DNA of 46,175 nucleotides from Gloeocapsa sp. UFS-A4-WI-NPMV-4B04 (GCA_019359535.1 JAHHHE010000015.1:1-46175); one strand, 5' to 3'. Counted from the first letter of the stretch, positions 14,993 through 23,395 are shown. The notes: a model not told the origin generated them from the letters alone. Program-made: numbers and translations.

Positions 14993-16915
14993 ATGCATAT
15001 TTTAGAAATAATTGGTTTTGATTTGGGGCATGGAGAGACAGCCGTAGCTAAAGCGAAGGTAGAAAGCATCGAACCGCCAGAAATGCTTGAGATTAATAAT
15101 AAAAAAGTTCAGATTACAGCTCTTGGTAAGCACCCTGACCTTGGCTACCTTGTGGGAGAACAAGCACTAATCCAGGCTGGCGTTACTCAGCTGAAAATCT
15201 CTTTTAAGCAAAAACCAAATCATGATCTAAATTACAGACAGACAATCCGCAGTTTTCTAGAAACTTACTACCACTTATTAAAAGAAAGCAAACAAATTTC
15301 CGGTGGAGTTGATAGCCACTTTTACATTGGGTGTCCTTCGGGGTGGTCAATTAGCGATCGCCAAGAATACCAGAAGCTACTTAAAGAATGTGGTATTCCA
15401 CGACTCAGTGTCGTTCCTGAATCGCGAGCTGCTTTCATGCAAGCTAAGGAAGTCGGTAAGTTTGACTATGAAACACTCAAATCATCAGTATTAATTGTTG
15501 ATATTGGCTCTTCAACCACTGATTTTACGCTTGTTAAGAGCTTTCAGGAAATTCCTAAAGACTTCGGCATAAATGCTTTGGGATCTGCTCTTATTGATCG
15601 AGCAATTTTTGCTCGGACTCTTACTAGTCATGAGCAAAAAGATTTATTAGAAAAAGTGTTTGCGGAATACCCACATCACCAAGCTCGTTGTGAACTTGCG
15701 TGCCGCAAAGCCAAGGAAGACTACTTTTCTAACGAACAGCTATATAGCGATCCTCAATCATTTGCACGGGGTTTTGAGTCTATTAATGAACAAATATACT
15801 TTATCCCTAAAGTTAATAGACTAATGATGGAGGAAATATTGCATCAACCCTTACCTGAACTAGAGCAAAAAAGCTGGATAGAGTGCTTTCGTTTGGCAGT
15901 CAATGAGGCGAAGGAGAAACTAGATCAGCAAGGTATTGTGCCAAAAGTTATCCTCATGACTGGTGGCGCATCTCGGATGAAGTTTACCCGCCTTATCTGC
16001 GAAGAATACTTCCCTGAACCGGAAACTCAGGTTCGTCCCGATCCTGAGCCTGAGCGCTGCATTGCACTAGGTTTAGCACGGGTAGGACGCTGGGATCTCC
16101 GCGCTACTGAATTTAAACAAGAGGTCAACACATTATGCAACTCAAAAGAACTGAAAGACTTAATTGAAAAACATATCCCAGATTTAATTCAACTCCTAAT
16201 TGAGCCATTATCACAAGGTTTAATTGAAAATATAGTCCAACCGAGTTTAAAAGATTGGCGAAATAACAAAATACGGACTTTAGCTGATCTGGAAAACGAT
16301 ATAAAAACTAAAGCAGAGCAATGGCTTAAAAGCGATCGCACTCAACAACTTATCAATACTCAGTGCCTCACTTGGTTTAACAGCAAAATTCAACCTGAAT
16401 TAGCTCAAGCAACCGATCCGATTTGTCGCAAGTTTCAAGTACCTAGAAGCAGCTTGAGATTTGAAGATGGTATTGACTCTGCTGAGGTCAACCCAGAGTT
16501 ACCGATTGGAGATACTATTCTTGCCGATACAGTAGCATTTGTAGTTAGTGTAGTGATTGGTGGGGGTGCTATCGGCAGTATCATAGCTTTACTATTAACA
16601 GGGCATTTAATCTTGCCCATTGCATTAGTATATGGCGCAGCATTTCTGGGCGAGGGAGTGCGGTTAAACAGAGACAAGATTCAAGATGCAATCAAAACAA
16701 ACCTGGATATCCCTAGTTGGATTCGTTACGTTGCATTAGGGGATAAAACGATTGAAGATATATGCAATAAAATCAATCCCGAATTGAAGTCAAGTCTGAG
16801 AGAGACAATGATTCATAAACGGGATGTGTTTGAAGAACTGATTGAAAAAATTGGGTATCAGGTTAAAAAAACCTTAGATATCAAGGTAGAAGAGGTAACA
16901 ATCCTGATCCAATAG
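14993..16915 (+). CDS. Hsp70/actin-fold ATPase with C-terminal membrane hairpin
   Basis: A 640-residue protein. The actin-like ATPase core is complete: phosphate-1 (IIGFDLGHGETAVAKAK, residues 7-23), phosphate-2 (VLIVDIGSSTTDFTLV, 167-182) and the adenosine motif (VILMTGGASRMKF, about 318-330). After residue 370 it does not resemble the DnaK peptide-binding domain; instead there is a helical region and, at about 508-562, two hydrophobic segments rich in Gly/Ile/Leu that look like a membrane hairpin. It is translated with the upstream membrane protein (7-bp gap). Family knowledge: Hsp70-like proteins of this type act as chaperones or ATP-driven switches. The specific role here is unknown. Confidence 0.8.
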   Translation: MHILEIIGFDLGHGETAVAKAKVESIEPPEMLEINNKKVQITALGKHPDLGYLVGEQALIQAGVTQLKISFKQKPNHDLNYRQTIRSFLETYYHLLKESKQISGGVDSHFYIGCPSGWSISDRQEYQKLLKECGIPRLSVVPESRAAFMQAKEVGKFDYETLKSSVLIVDIGSSTTDFTLVKSFQEIPKDFGINALGSALIDRAIFARTLTSHEQKDLLEKVFAEYPHHQARCELACRKAKEDYFSNEQLYSDPQSFARGFESINEQIYFIPKVNRLMMEEILHQPLPELEQKSWIECFRLAVNEAKEKLDQQGIVPKVILMTGGASRMKFTRLICEEYFPEPETQVRPDPEPERCIALGLARVGRWDLRATEFKQEVNTLCNSKELKDLIEKHIPDLIQLLIEPLSQGLIENIVQPSLKDWRNNKIRTLADLENDIKTKAEQWLKSDRTQQLINTQCLTWFNSKIQPELAQATDPICRKFQVPRSSLRFEDGIDSAEVNPELPIGDTILADTVAFVVSVVIGGGAIGSIIALLLTGHLILPIALVYGAAFLGEGVRLNRDKIQDAIKTNLDIPSWIRYVALGDKTIEDICNKINPELKSSLRETMIHKRDVFEELIEKIGYQVKKTLDIKVEEVTILIQ

Positions 16916-16954
16916 TTTACGATACTACCAACTTGAATTAGCCTGTATTTTATT

Positions 16955-16987
16955 GGTGGTATAGCTAGTTTTATACCACCTATATTA
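16955..16987. terminator. Terminator between convergent genes
   Basis: GGTGGTATA (16955-16963) and its exact complement TATACCACC (16972-16980) with an 8-base loop, then an AT-rich run. It lies between the Hsp70-like gene and a convergent small ORF, so it may act both ways. Confidence 0.6.
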
Positions 16988-16988
16988 T

Positions 16989-17234
16989 TTAGCTTTCTTG
17001 GATATATTCTAAAGGTCTTGCCCAAATCTGACAAAATGGGGCAATGGGTCGAACAGAAAGTAGATTTCCACTCTCAACTGTACTTTTTATAGTTTCAATC
17101 CCCTTGGAGAAGTTTGACTTTTTATTTGTTTCAATTTTAACGGCTGGAGATGTTTCTTGCTTAGGCTTGCTTGTTAACCAAAGTAAGAAAGCTGTAGCTA
17201 GAAAATATAGAAATATCTCAGTTGTTGATAGCAT
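16989..17234 (-). CDS. Small hypothetical membrane-anchored protein (81 aa)
   Basis: An 81-residue ORF with an N-terminal membrane helix (TEIFLYFLATAFLLWL, residues 5-20), a Lys/Ser/Thr-rich linker and a C-terminal segment containing RPIAPFCQIWARPLEY. No family is recognised and no strong ribosome-binding site is seen. It is kept because the TM plus polar tail layout is protein-like and it ends exactly at a convergent terminator. A chance ORF is possible. Confidence 0.4.
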   Translation of the reverse strand: MLSTTEIFLYFLATAFLLWLTSKPKQETSPAVKIETNKKSNFSKGIETIKSTVESGNLLSVRPIAPFCQIWARPLEYIQES

Positions 17235-17640
17235 TGTGTATTACTAATTCAATTCATACTTTTATTTTGCCTAAAATAACTTTGCAATACCCCGATGCAA
17301 TTACTTAAATAATCAGGTTGCTCTCTCAAAAATTGAGTAATTTTACGTATTTAGTTTTGATGTTGCTTCTGACGGGAGAAGACATCATCAAACCGACATA
17401 ATCCAGTTCTCAAAGCACTCTCAGCATTGCTGTTTGTACTTGGTTTTTCACCTTAAGTTGCTCAATTGCGAGACTGACTTAAATCTGCTATAGTTGACAA
17501 CATTGCGATCGCCTATTTCTAGATTTCTAAACAAAATTTTTAGCGCAGAGTGTAGATAGTATTATTAACAACAAAGCAGCAGCGTTATTAGCTGCTGCCG
17601 TTTTTAGTGTTTGATAGTGTTAGCCATCAAGTCAACTTAA
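17235..17640. other. 406-bp spacer
   Basis: Apart from the terminator at 17576-17605, no gene or RNA is recognised. It has a HIP1-like site and scattered stops in all frames. Confidence 0.5.
17576..17605 (-). terminator. Terminator downstream of the DPYGDPA-repeat gene
   Basis: GCAGCAGC (17576-17583), loop of 7, GCTGCTGC (17591-17598). On the minus strand the stem is followed by TTTGTTGTT; on the plus strand by CGTTTTT. It lies 36 bp beyond the stop of the gene ending at 17641 and could act in both directions. Confidence 0.65.
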
Positions 17641-18276
17641 TTAGCGATAATCGGCAGGATCGCCGTAGGGATCTTGACTAGCTGGACGAATGTTGCCAAA
17701 CTGCCCAGAATCAGCTGGATCGCCGTAGGGATCTTGACTAGCTGGACGGACATTGCCGAACTGTCCTTGACCTGCTGATCCACCTCTATTCATTAAGTTT
17801 TTGACAGCCATTGCCGCTATCCCAGCCATTGCCCCTTTGACAAGTGGATTACCCAAAGGACTACCGCCTCTATTACCACCCATAATAGCCCCTGTAGCAC
17901 CGCTCATTAACTGACCAAGCATATCAGGTTGCTGCTGGTGCATCTGACTCGTTACTTGGGCTAAATAACGAGGATCTTGATAGCGATCATCTTGACCGTC
18001 TTGGTCTATGTCAGGAAAATTAAAGTTTTGCTGCCGCGCCTGCTGTTGCATATATTGACCGTATTGCATCCGCTCTTGGGGAGACATCCGGCTAAAAGCT
18101 TCTTGGGCAGACTCTTGATAGACATCATGGGGAATCTGTCTAGATACTTGCTGGTAGCGGTTTGCAACTTCATCATCGGTGTATCCCTCATGAGGTGAGC
18201 CTTGCTCGTAGCGATTAACAAAGTCGCGGTAATCGTCTTCATGTCCGCCACCAAGTATAGTTTGTAAAATGTTCAT
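17641..18276 (-). CDS. Conserved hypothetical protein with two C-terminal DPYGDPA repeats
   Basis: 211 residues. The N-terminal 90 residues are charged and helical (HEDDYRDFVNRYEQGSP, GYTDDEVANRYQQVSRQIP, FSRMSPQERMQYGQYMQQQ), a pattern shared by a family of bacterial proteins of unknown function. A Gly/Met-rich hydrophobic stretch follows (about 130-165, GAMAGIAAMAVKNLMNRGG). The C-terminus is two 20-residue repeats of GQFGNxRPASQDPYGDPADS. The same repeat fills the next gene, 269 bp upstream, so the two products probably act together or bind the same partner. No signal peptide. Strongly spaced initiator ATG, with AGGAGAAA before it. Confidence 0.72.
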   Translation of the reverse strand: MNILQTILGGGHEDDYRDFVNRYEQGSPHEGYTDDEVANRYQQVSRQIPHDVYQESAQEAFSRMSPQERMQYGQYMQQQARQQNFNFPDIDQDGQDDRYQDPRYLAQVTSQMHQQQPDMLGQLMSGATGAIMGGNRGGSPLGNPLVKGAMAGIAAMAVKNLMNRGGSAGQGQFGNVRPASQDPYGDPADSGQFGNIRPASQDPYGDPADYR

Positions 18277-18545
18277 CTATTTCTCCTAAAGCTTTATTTA
18301 ACTAATTTTCAGGCAGTCAAATAATTGTATTTTTCAACACGATATCTAACTTGTAGCTTGAAACGTATCTGCCATAGGTTAGCTTCGGCTTGGCTAAATC
18401 TGTTGCAAGGTTAATTTAGCGACTTGTTTCAGCTTTCAAAAATGGCGATCGCCCGTTCAAGTTCTATGTGTAGTAGGATGAGTCTTTGTATTTGCCAAAA
18501 ACTTGCCACCACTGCAAACTTAATCTCAAAAACTTTTGCTTTACC

Positions 18546-18968
18546 CTACCAGCCATTTCCCTGATCAGCCGGGTCGCCATAGGGGTCAAGGCTTGCTGGC
18601 AAGGGTTCTGCGTATTGATCGTAAGCATCACCTGGGTCGCCGTAAGGATCTTGACTTGCTGGCAATACGCTACCAAATTGATCTTGATATGCGGGGTCGC
18701 CATAAGGATCTTGGCTTGCTGGTAATACGCTACCGAACTGGTCTTGATATGCGGGGTCGCCGTACGGATCTTGGCTTGCTGGTAATACGCTACCGAACTG
18801 ATCTTGATATGCGGGGTTGCCATAAGGGTCAAGGCTTGCTGGCAGACCTTCTCCATATTGACCGTAATCATTAGCCGGATCGCCGTAAGGGTCAAGGCTT
18901 GCTGCCAATACGTTATCGAAATCCTCTTGATTATCATCAGGATCTCGGCTAAATGGAAAGATATTCAT
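18546..18968 (-). CDS. Tandem-repeat protein: six PAS(Q/L)DPYGDPA units
   Basis: A 140-residue acidic, low-complexity protein made almost wholly of six repeats of about 20-21 residues with consensus LPASxDPYGDPAYQDQFGSV. The middle three are nearly identical at the DNA level (60-bp period). The start is MNIFPFSRDPDDN with a possible upstream site AGGAAATATACC. No Cys, no membrane segment, no signal peptide; likely disordered, scaffold or binding repeat. The repeat also ends the neighbouring 211-residue protein. Frames on the opposite strand across the repeat are artefacts of its periodicity. Function unknown. Confidence 0.65.
   Translation of the reverse strand: MNIFPFSRDPDDNQEDFDNVLAASLDPYGDPANDYGQYGEGLPASLDPYGNPAYQDQFGSVLPASQDPYGDPAYQDQFGSVLPASQDPYGDPAYQDQFGSVLPASQDPYGDPGDAYDQYAEPLPASLDPYGDPADQGNGW
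18590..18905. repeat. 60-bp-period tandem repeat inside the repeat gene
   Basis: Six imperfect units centred on GGGTCGCCATAAGGATCTTG or GGATCGCCGTAAGGGTCAAG. The three central units differ by only a few bases, which implies recent slippage or gene conversion. Confidence 0.75.
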
Positions 18969-19100
18969 GGTATATTTCCTGTTTAAGTGTGTGACAACGG
19001 CTGCGTAAATTGTGAGATTAATTCCACCTAGCCGTTGTTTTTCTGGAGTTTTATAGTTACTATGCGATCGCGCGGGTTGAACTACAATTCCTTTTGTTTT

Positions 19101-19583
19101 TTACAAGGCTGGCGCTGATTGCAAGTCAGTTAAAGTGCGACCTGTAGCTCTATTGTTATAACCTTGGAAATCACGATATTGTTGCGCTTCTGATTCGGGA
19201 ACTTGAATTCCACCCTGTGGCGGTGTTACCCAATGAGCGCGACCTTGAGCATCACGGTAGTACACGCGACCATTTTTGGAAAGGTAATACTGTCCTTCCG
19301 CTCCTTGACCTTGAGAATTTTTATGCTTGTTATACAAGTAGTAAAGCGCAGCTGCTCCACCCAAAATTGCTACTTTTTGTCCTGTTGACAATCCCTTCTT
19401 TGCCTGAGTTTGTACAGGGCGATTGTTGGCAACTGTGCCACCGCGAGTATCATCAATTGGTGGTAACTGAGCATTATTTTGTGAACCTCCACAGCTAGTT
19501 AGAAGTGGAAATGTTAGTAACACTGAAAGCACTAGAGCTACTAAGCGTAAACCTCTTGGACGCTGTGGGTAGATTATGTTCAT
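19101..19583 (-). CDS. Lipoprotein with Gly-zipper segment
   Basis: 160 residues. The N-terminus has basic residues, a hydrophobic core and a lipobox (FPLLTSCGG; Cys near residue 31), so a lipid-anchored envelope protein is expected. After a disordered linker comes KVAILGGAAALYYLYNKHK, then a beta-rich part with QYYLSKNGRVYYRDAQGRAHWVTPP. Function unknown. It follows the same orientation as the two repeat genes 132 bp away, and the three may be coregulated. Confidence 0.7.
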   Translation of the reverse strand: MNIIYPQRPRGLRLVALVLSVLLTFPLLTSCGGSQNNAQLPPIDDTRGGTVANNRPVQTQAKKGLSTGQKVAILGGAAALYYLYNKHKNSQGQGAEGQYYLSKNGRVYYRDAQGRAHWVTPPQGGIQVPESEAQQYRDFQGYNNRATGRTLTDLQSAPAL

Positions 19584-19918
19584 TCTTGGATCTTCCTCCT
19601 GGATTACGAAGGTTGTATTTTAAAGCGGTCTTGCGTTCGAGCGCTGTTGCCAAACACATTTTGCCCTACAATTATTTTTCAAGAGCTAGCAGGATATTTA
19701 TAAATAACCTCCAACAGCACAGGCAGACCGTTTCCATGTAGTATTGATGATATTCGTCAATTATTCCATCCAGCGCTAGATAGACTGTGAGTTAGTGCTT
19801 TAGACTACCGCAGGGCAGAGAAAGTAGTGATAGCAAAATCTTTAGCTGCTAGGCAATTTTTTGAATTCGTCCGGTAAGCTCGGCAATTGTGAATTCGCGG
19901 AATTCCTCGTCCATGTAC
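19584..19918. other. 335-bp spacer
   Basis: No gene recognised. The right end carries the first copy of the 15-bp direct repeat GTCCATGTACTCATG (19909-19923). Confidence 0.4.
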
Positions 19919-20092
19919 TCATGGGCGGGGATGGATAGCGGGTGACTCCAAGTCACCAATAAGAGTAGTGGGTAATCGATCAATCCAATCTTCGATCAGT
20001 TGTGTCATCGTCTTTTCTTTAGATAGTGCATACAGCCTCAGTTTCTCGTGCCTGCGTTCATAAATCTTGAGGTTCAAGGCTTTTCTCGTCAT
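19919..20092 (-). CDS. Small ribbon-helix-helix-like protein
   Basis: 57 residues from ATG 20092-20090 (MTRKALNLKIYERRHEKLRL), with a longer in-frame start possible. The pattern of a short basic beta-strand, then helix KLRLYALSKEKTMTQLIEDWIDRL, fits a CopG/MetJ-type DNA-binding dimer. Proteins much like this accompany cyanobacterial insertion sequences and toxin-antitoxin pairs, but no tnpB or toxin gene is visible next to it. The tail after DRLPTT looks foreign, so the gene may be a leftover with a changed 3' end. Confidence 0.5.
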   Translation of the reverse strand: MTRKALNLKIYERRHEKLRLYALSKEKTMTQLIEDWIDRLPTTLIGDLESPAIHPRP

Positions 20093-20212
20093 TGTATCTA
20101 CATAACGTCTGTACAAATATGTTAGTATAGATTTGGTAGAAACAGCCCACTAGCTGAGAGTAAAAGGTAGGCGAAAGCCGGAACCTCCATAGTCTAGGAA
20201 ATGTTCTGAACC

Positions 20213-20350
20213 ATGACAATTGATAGGGCGTTGCATCCAGAACTTGAGACGTATGTCTTAGACGTTGGGTGCGTAAAATCAATTACGTTTGGTTGTACAC
20301 ACTTTGGTACTTGTACAAAGTCCTGCCGTGGGATATCAGGTGGACTATAA
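20213..20350 (+). CDS. Cys-rich mini-ORF resembling a RiPP precursor (speculative)
   Basis: 45 codons. The first 19 residues are acidic and Cys-free (MTIDRALHPELETYVLDVG); the remaining 26 hold all four Cys and most Ser/Thr, including SITFGCTHFGTCTKSC. An acidic leader followed by a Cys/Ser/Thr core is the layout of lanthipeptide precursors. No modification enzyme or dedicated peptidase-transporter is in the window, and the ribosome-binding site (AGGA, 13 bases away) is poor. It may be a chance ORF. Confidence 0.25.
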   Translation: MTIDRALHPELETYVLDVGCVKSITFGCTHFGTCTKSCRGISGGL

Positions 20351-20497
20351 AAAGATGCCTGGAGAGAGGTTCTGTCGGGGATGTGTGTCATAGGACTACC
20401 TCTAGATAAGACTCAATGAGACAGGAAATTTCTAATCGTGAGAAAGAGAAGCCTTGTCCATGTACTCATGAGTGAGGAGTATATCACTTGTTCAGAT

Positions 20498-21391
20498 TTA
20501 GGGCGATCGCTGTAACCAAGAACCAGGATCTTCAGCAACCCAACCGAGTGATGAACTATAACGCACCTCAAAATGCAGATGCGGTTTGCTGAAAGTTGGC
20601 TTGCCAGTTGAACCGACAGTTCCTAGCAATTCGCTCTTTTTGACTTTTTGACCAACAGTTACTCCAACACTGTTTAAGTGGGCGTAGCGGCTTTGTCGTC
20701 CTCCTTGATGATTGACAACAACTAAATTGCCATAATTACCTTGGGAACCAGTAAACGCTACTGTTCCTGCATCTACCGCCTGCACCTTTGTGCCAGTTGC
20801 TGCTAATAAATCTATGCCACTGTGAAAGAAAACTTTACCCGTGTCTGGATGAATCTGCCAACCGTAGCCTAAAGCTACAGTTGCCTTGAGGGGTAAAGGA
20901 TAACCTGGTAACTTAGTAACAATAGAGGGACGCTGGGGCGACCAATTTACGCCGGGTACAAACACCACTTTGGGCGCTTTTTGACAGCCATTAACCTCGA
21001 ACAAAACATCAGCCCTGACTTGGTAAGTCGTCGCTACATTCCGCCAAGTTTTACCAGCAGGTACTTGGACGCGGATACCGTTGTAAGGCGGGATCAGAAT
21101 TTCACTACCAACAACAACTTTGCCGTTTTGCAAAGCAGGGTTCATTCCCATCAAAGTAGCGGGAATCAGACTGTATTGCTGGGCTATGCTGTCTATAGTT
21201 TCCCCAGCAGCGACTTTGTGGCGAATCAGGCGAGATAATGCAGGCTGAGGACAAACTTGCTGGGAATTATTGGAATTAGCAGCCGAATTGCCAAGTGCGG
21301 TCACATTTAGAGGCGCGGTATTAACCGGAGTAATTGGCATAACTAAACTCAGCAGTATTGAGGGTAGCAGTAGCCAGCAGCGTAAACTCAT
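20498..21391 (-). CDS. LysM + M23 family metallopeptidase
   Basis: About 297 residues from ATG 21391 (MSLRCWLLLPSILLSLV); an in-frame TTG at 21418 is less likely. Signal peptide, then two LysM-like modules (HKVAAGETIDSIAQQYSLIPATLMGMNP; VQVPAGKTWRNVATTYQV), then a lysostaphin-type domain with Zn ligands in FHSGIDLLA and HLHFEVR and the RYAHLNS block. Such proteins cut or bind peptidoglycan cross-links, or act as non-catalytic activators of amidases. The key His and Asp residues are present, so activity is likely. Divergent from an HtrA protease gene (113 bp between starts). Confidence 0.9.
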   Translation of the reverse strand: MSLRCWLLLPSILLSLVMPITPVNTAPLNVTALGNSAANSNNSQQVCPQPALSRLIRHKVAAGETIDSIAQQYSLIPATLMGMNPALQNGKVVVGSEILIPPYNGIRVQVPAGKTWRNVATTYQVRADVLFEVNGCQKAPKVVFVPGVNWSPQRPSIVTKLPGYPLPLKATVALGYGWQIHPDTGKVFFHSGIDLLAATGTKVQAVDAGTVAFTGSQGNYGNLVVVNHQGGRQSRYAHLNSVGVTVGQKVKKSELLGTVGSTGKPTFSKPHLHFEVRYSSSLGWVAEDPGSWLQRSP

Positions 21392-21504
21392 GGTAAATGA
21401 GGGATAAATAAGGGGCAAAAAATTGGATTTTCCCTACTCGCTAATTTGTTGATTACACTTAGAAGTTAGCACCTGCATTGCGCTGAGATTAAGCGGAAAA
21501 GTTT

Positions 21505-22719
21505 ATGAGTTTATCATTGAGGCAGCTAGTCCTTTCTCTCACTTTACTGGCAATAGGCGGCGGTGCAGGCTTGTTAGGTAGTCGTTATCTTCCGGTAGAG
21601 AAGCGCCCATTTCAGCAGGTAAGAACAGTGCCACTGCTAGTGCCACCTACTTCAGCGCCAAGACTACCAACTGAAGTAAGTCGGGGGGCGGCTGGCAGAA
21701 GTAGCGATCGCAATTTTATTGCCGCAGCAGTCCAACAAGAGGGCCCCGCAGTAGTGCGAATTAATGCGACGCGCAAAGTTGCTAACCAGATTCCTGAAGC
21801 TTTTAATAACCCTCTGTTTCGCCGTTTCTTTGGTTCGGAACAACCGATTCCCCAAGAAAGAGTTGAACGTGGTACTGGTTCTGGCTTCATTTTAGGGCGA
21901 GATGGTCGCTTAATTACTAACGCCCATGTCGTAGCCGACACAGATACAGTTCAAGTTACGCTCAAGGATGGTCGCATTTTTGAGGGAAAAGTGGTAGGAG
22001 TGGATACAGTTACTGATGTAGCGGCGGTAAAGATTAAAGCTAACAATTTACCAACTGTCAAATTAGGTAATTCCCGAAACTTAGTACCAGGAGAATGGGC
22101 GATCGCTATTGGTAATCCGCTTGGTTTAGATAATACAGTCACAGTTGGTATTATCAGTGCTACAGATCGCTCTAGCGCTCAAGTTGGTGTTCCTAACAAA
22201 AGAGTTAATTTTATCCAAACTGACGCTGCTATTAATCCTGGCAACTCTGGCGGCCCACTTTTAAACGCCGATGGTGAAGTTATTGGCGTTAATACGGCAA
22301 TTCGAGCTGATGCCCAAGGACTCGGTTTTGCTATCCCAATTGAAACTGCAGCTCGTGTTGCTAATCAACTTTTTAGTAAAGGGCGTGTTGAGCATCCATT
22401 TTTAGGTATTCAAATGGTAGACTTAAACACAGCTACCAAAAAAGAAATTAATCAGGAAACAAACCTCAACATCAAGCAAGATACAGGTGTTTTGATTGTT
22501 CAAGTTTTAGAAAAATCACCCTCAGATCGAGCAGGACTACGTGAAGGTGATATTATTCATAAAATTAACGGCAGCCACGTTAAAAAGGCTTCTGATGTGC
22601 AAGAACGAGTCGAGTCATCTGCGGTTGGCTCAGTGTTGAAAATAGAAATTAAACGCCAAGGTAAAACCCAAACGCTTACAGTCAGACCCGGAGTTTTTCC
22701 ATCTGAAGAACTTAATTGA
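21505..22719 (+). CDS. HtrA/Deg family serine protease (S1C)
   Basis: 404 residues. N-terminal membrane anchor or signal (LVLSLTLLAIGGGAGLLG), trypsin-like domain with the triad His141 (TNAHVV), Asp171 (VTDVAAVKI) and Ser248 (INPGNSGGPLL), then one PDZ domain (HPFLGIQMVDLN to TVRPGVF). One PDZ and this layout match the cyanobacterial HhoA/HhoB/HtrA trio, which handle misfolded periplasmic or lumenal proteins; I cannot say which of the three this is. Single gene. Confidence 0.93.
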   Translation: MSLSLRQLVLSLTLLAIGGGAGLLGSRYLPVEKRPFQQVRTVPLLVPPTSAPRLPTEVSRGAAGRSSDRNFIAAAVQQEGPAVVRINATRKVANQIPEAFNNPLFRRFFGSEQPIPQERVERGTGSGFILGRDGRLITNAHVVADTDTVQVTLKDGRIFEGKVVGVDTVTDVAAVKIKANNLPTVKLGNSRNLVPGEWAIAIGNPLGLDNTVTVGIISATDRSSAQVGVPNKRVNFIQTDAAINPGNSGGPLLNADGEVIGVNTAIRADAQGLGFAIPIETAARVANQLFSKGRVEHPFLGIQMVDLNTATKKEINQETNLNIKQDTGVLIVQVLEKSPSDRAGLREGDIIHKINGSHVKKASDVQERVESSAVGSVLKIEIKRQGKTQTLTVRPGVFPSEELN

Positions 22720-22979
22720 ACAGTGTTGACCAATCAATTATCAATTATCCTCAAACCATGGTTAATTTTTAATTGATTCTGACTGCACACAGTTTAGTTA
22801 CGCTAGCGCTTAAAACTAACGTTTATCAACCAAAATTAATTTAGCTAAATTATTTGTAAAACTTTAAACAAAAGAAAATTTTAGATCACCTACAGTAGAT
22901 AAAAATTGGATATTTTAAAAACATAAAAACTTTATATCTCTTTCCTCTGTCTAAACAGAAAAGTTGAATTGACAGCTAA

Positions 22980-23324
22980 TTATTCTCCATTAGCGGAGTC
23001 ACGGGGTAGTGAAACAGAATCAGCCAAGTCTTCTAGCTGCATTCGTTGTTCCATCTGACGCAAGAAATAGCCTGTCATCATAGCGGAGGCTAGCAGACCT
23101 GCTAAATTATCACGATCTGTAGTAATTTTGACATTAAAACTCTCTGAGGGTAGCATCCCAACTAGCCCTTGAACATTATGAGAGATAATTTGTTTAATTT
23201 CAGGAGTGGCTGATTTGGCAACGTTAGCTAAGATTTCGGGAGCTTGGCGCTGAAGATAGGTGAGCAGCGGATTAGCTTGAGCTTCTTCAGTGTTATCGTT
23301 CATAAAGTCAGGATGAAATACCAT
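22980..23324 (-). CDS. DUF760 family protein
   Basis: About 114 residues from ATG 23324 (MVFHPDFMNDNTEEAQ); TTG 23330 and ATG 23303 are alternatives. DUF760 is restricted to cyanobacteria and plastids; the core here is LLTYLQRQAPEILANVAKS, EIKQIISHNVQGLVGMLPSE and LAGLLASAMMTGYFLRQMEQRMQLE. Its molecular role is not established. Single gene with a 7-bp inverted repeat upstream. Confidence 0.85.
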   Translation of the reverse strand: MVFHPDFMNDNTEEAQANPLLTYLQRQAPEILANVAKSATPEIKQIISHNVQGLVGMLPSESFNVKITTDRDNLAGLLASAMMTGYFLRQMEQRMQLEDLADSVSLPRDSANGE

Positions 23325-23378
23325 TGGCAATTTAGGTGAGCTAATTTAGTAATTTCTAATGTAACTCATTGTAATCGG

Positions 23379-23395
23379 TGACACTTACAGTGTCA
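23379..23395. promoter_or_regulatory. Inverted repeat upstream of the DUF760 gene
   Basis: TGACACT (23379-23385) and AGTGTCA (23389-23395), 3-base spacer, about 55 bp upstream of the DUF760 start. Possible operator, or a terminator of scpB; no direct support. Confidence 0.3.

Larger units (their letters stand above)
19909..20470. repeat. 15-bp direct repeats bracketing a 530-bp relic-like segment
   Basis: GTCCATGTACTCATG occurs at 19909-19923 and 20456-20470. Between them are a ribbon-helix-helix ORF on the minus strand and a Cys-rich mini-ORF on the plus strand. The pair could be a target duplication or ends of a decayed mobile element; chance is unlikely for 15 identical bases this close. 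Confidence 0.45.

Noticed and set aside
18464-18937. Long ORFs on both strands in other frames across the DPYGDPA repeat
   Set aside because: The 60-bp period (a multiple of three) keeps all frames open through the repeats. Only the frame from 18968 has the matching repeat in the neighbouring gene and a plausible start.
20058-20391. Minus-strand ORFs of 65-74 residues upstream of the RHH gene
   Set aside because: No recognisable domain and overlapping frames; the RHH frame and the plus-strand mini-ORF are better supported.
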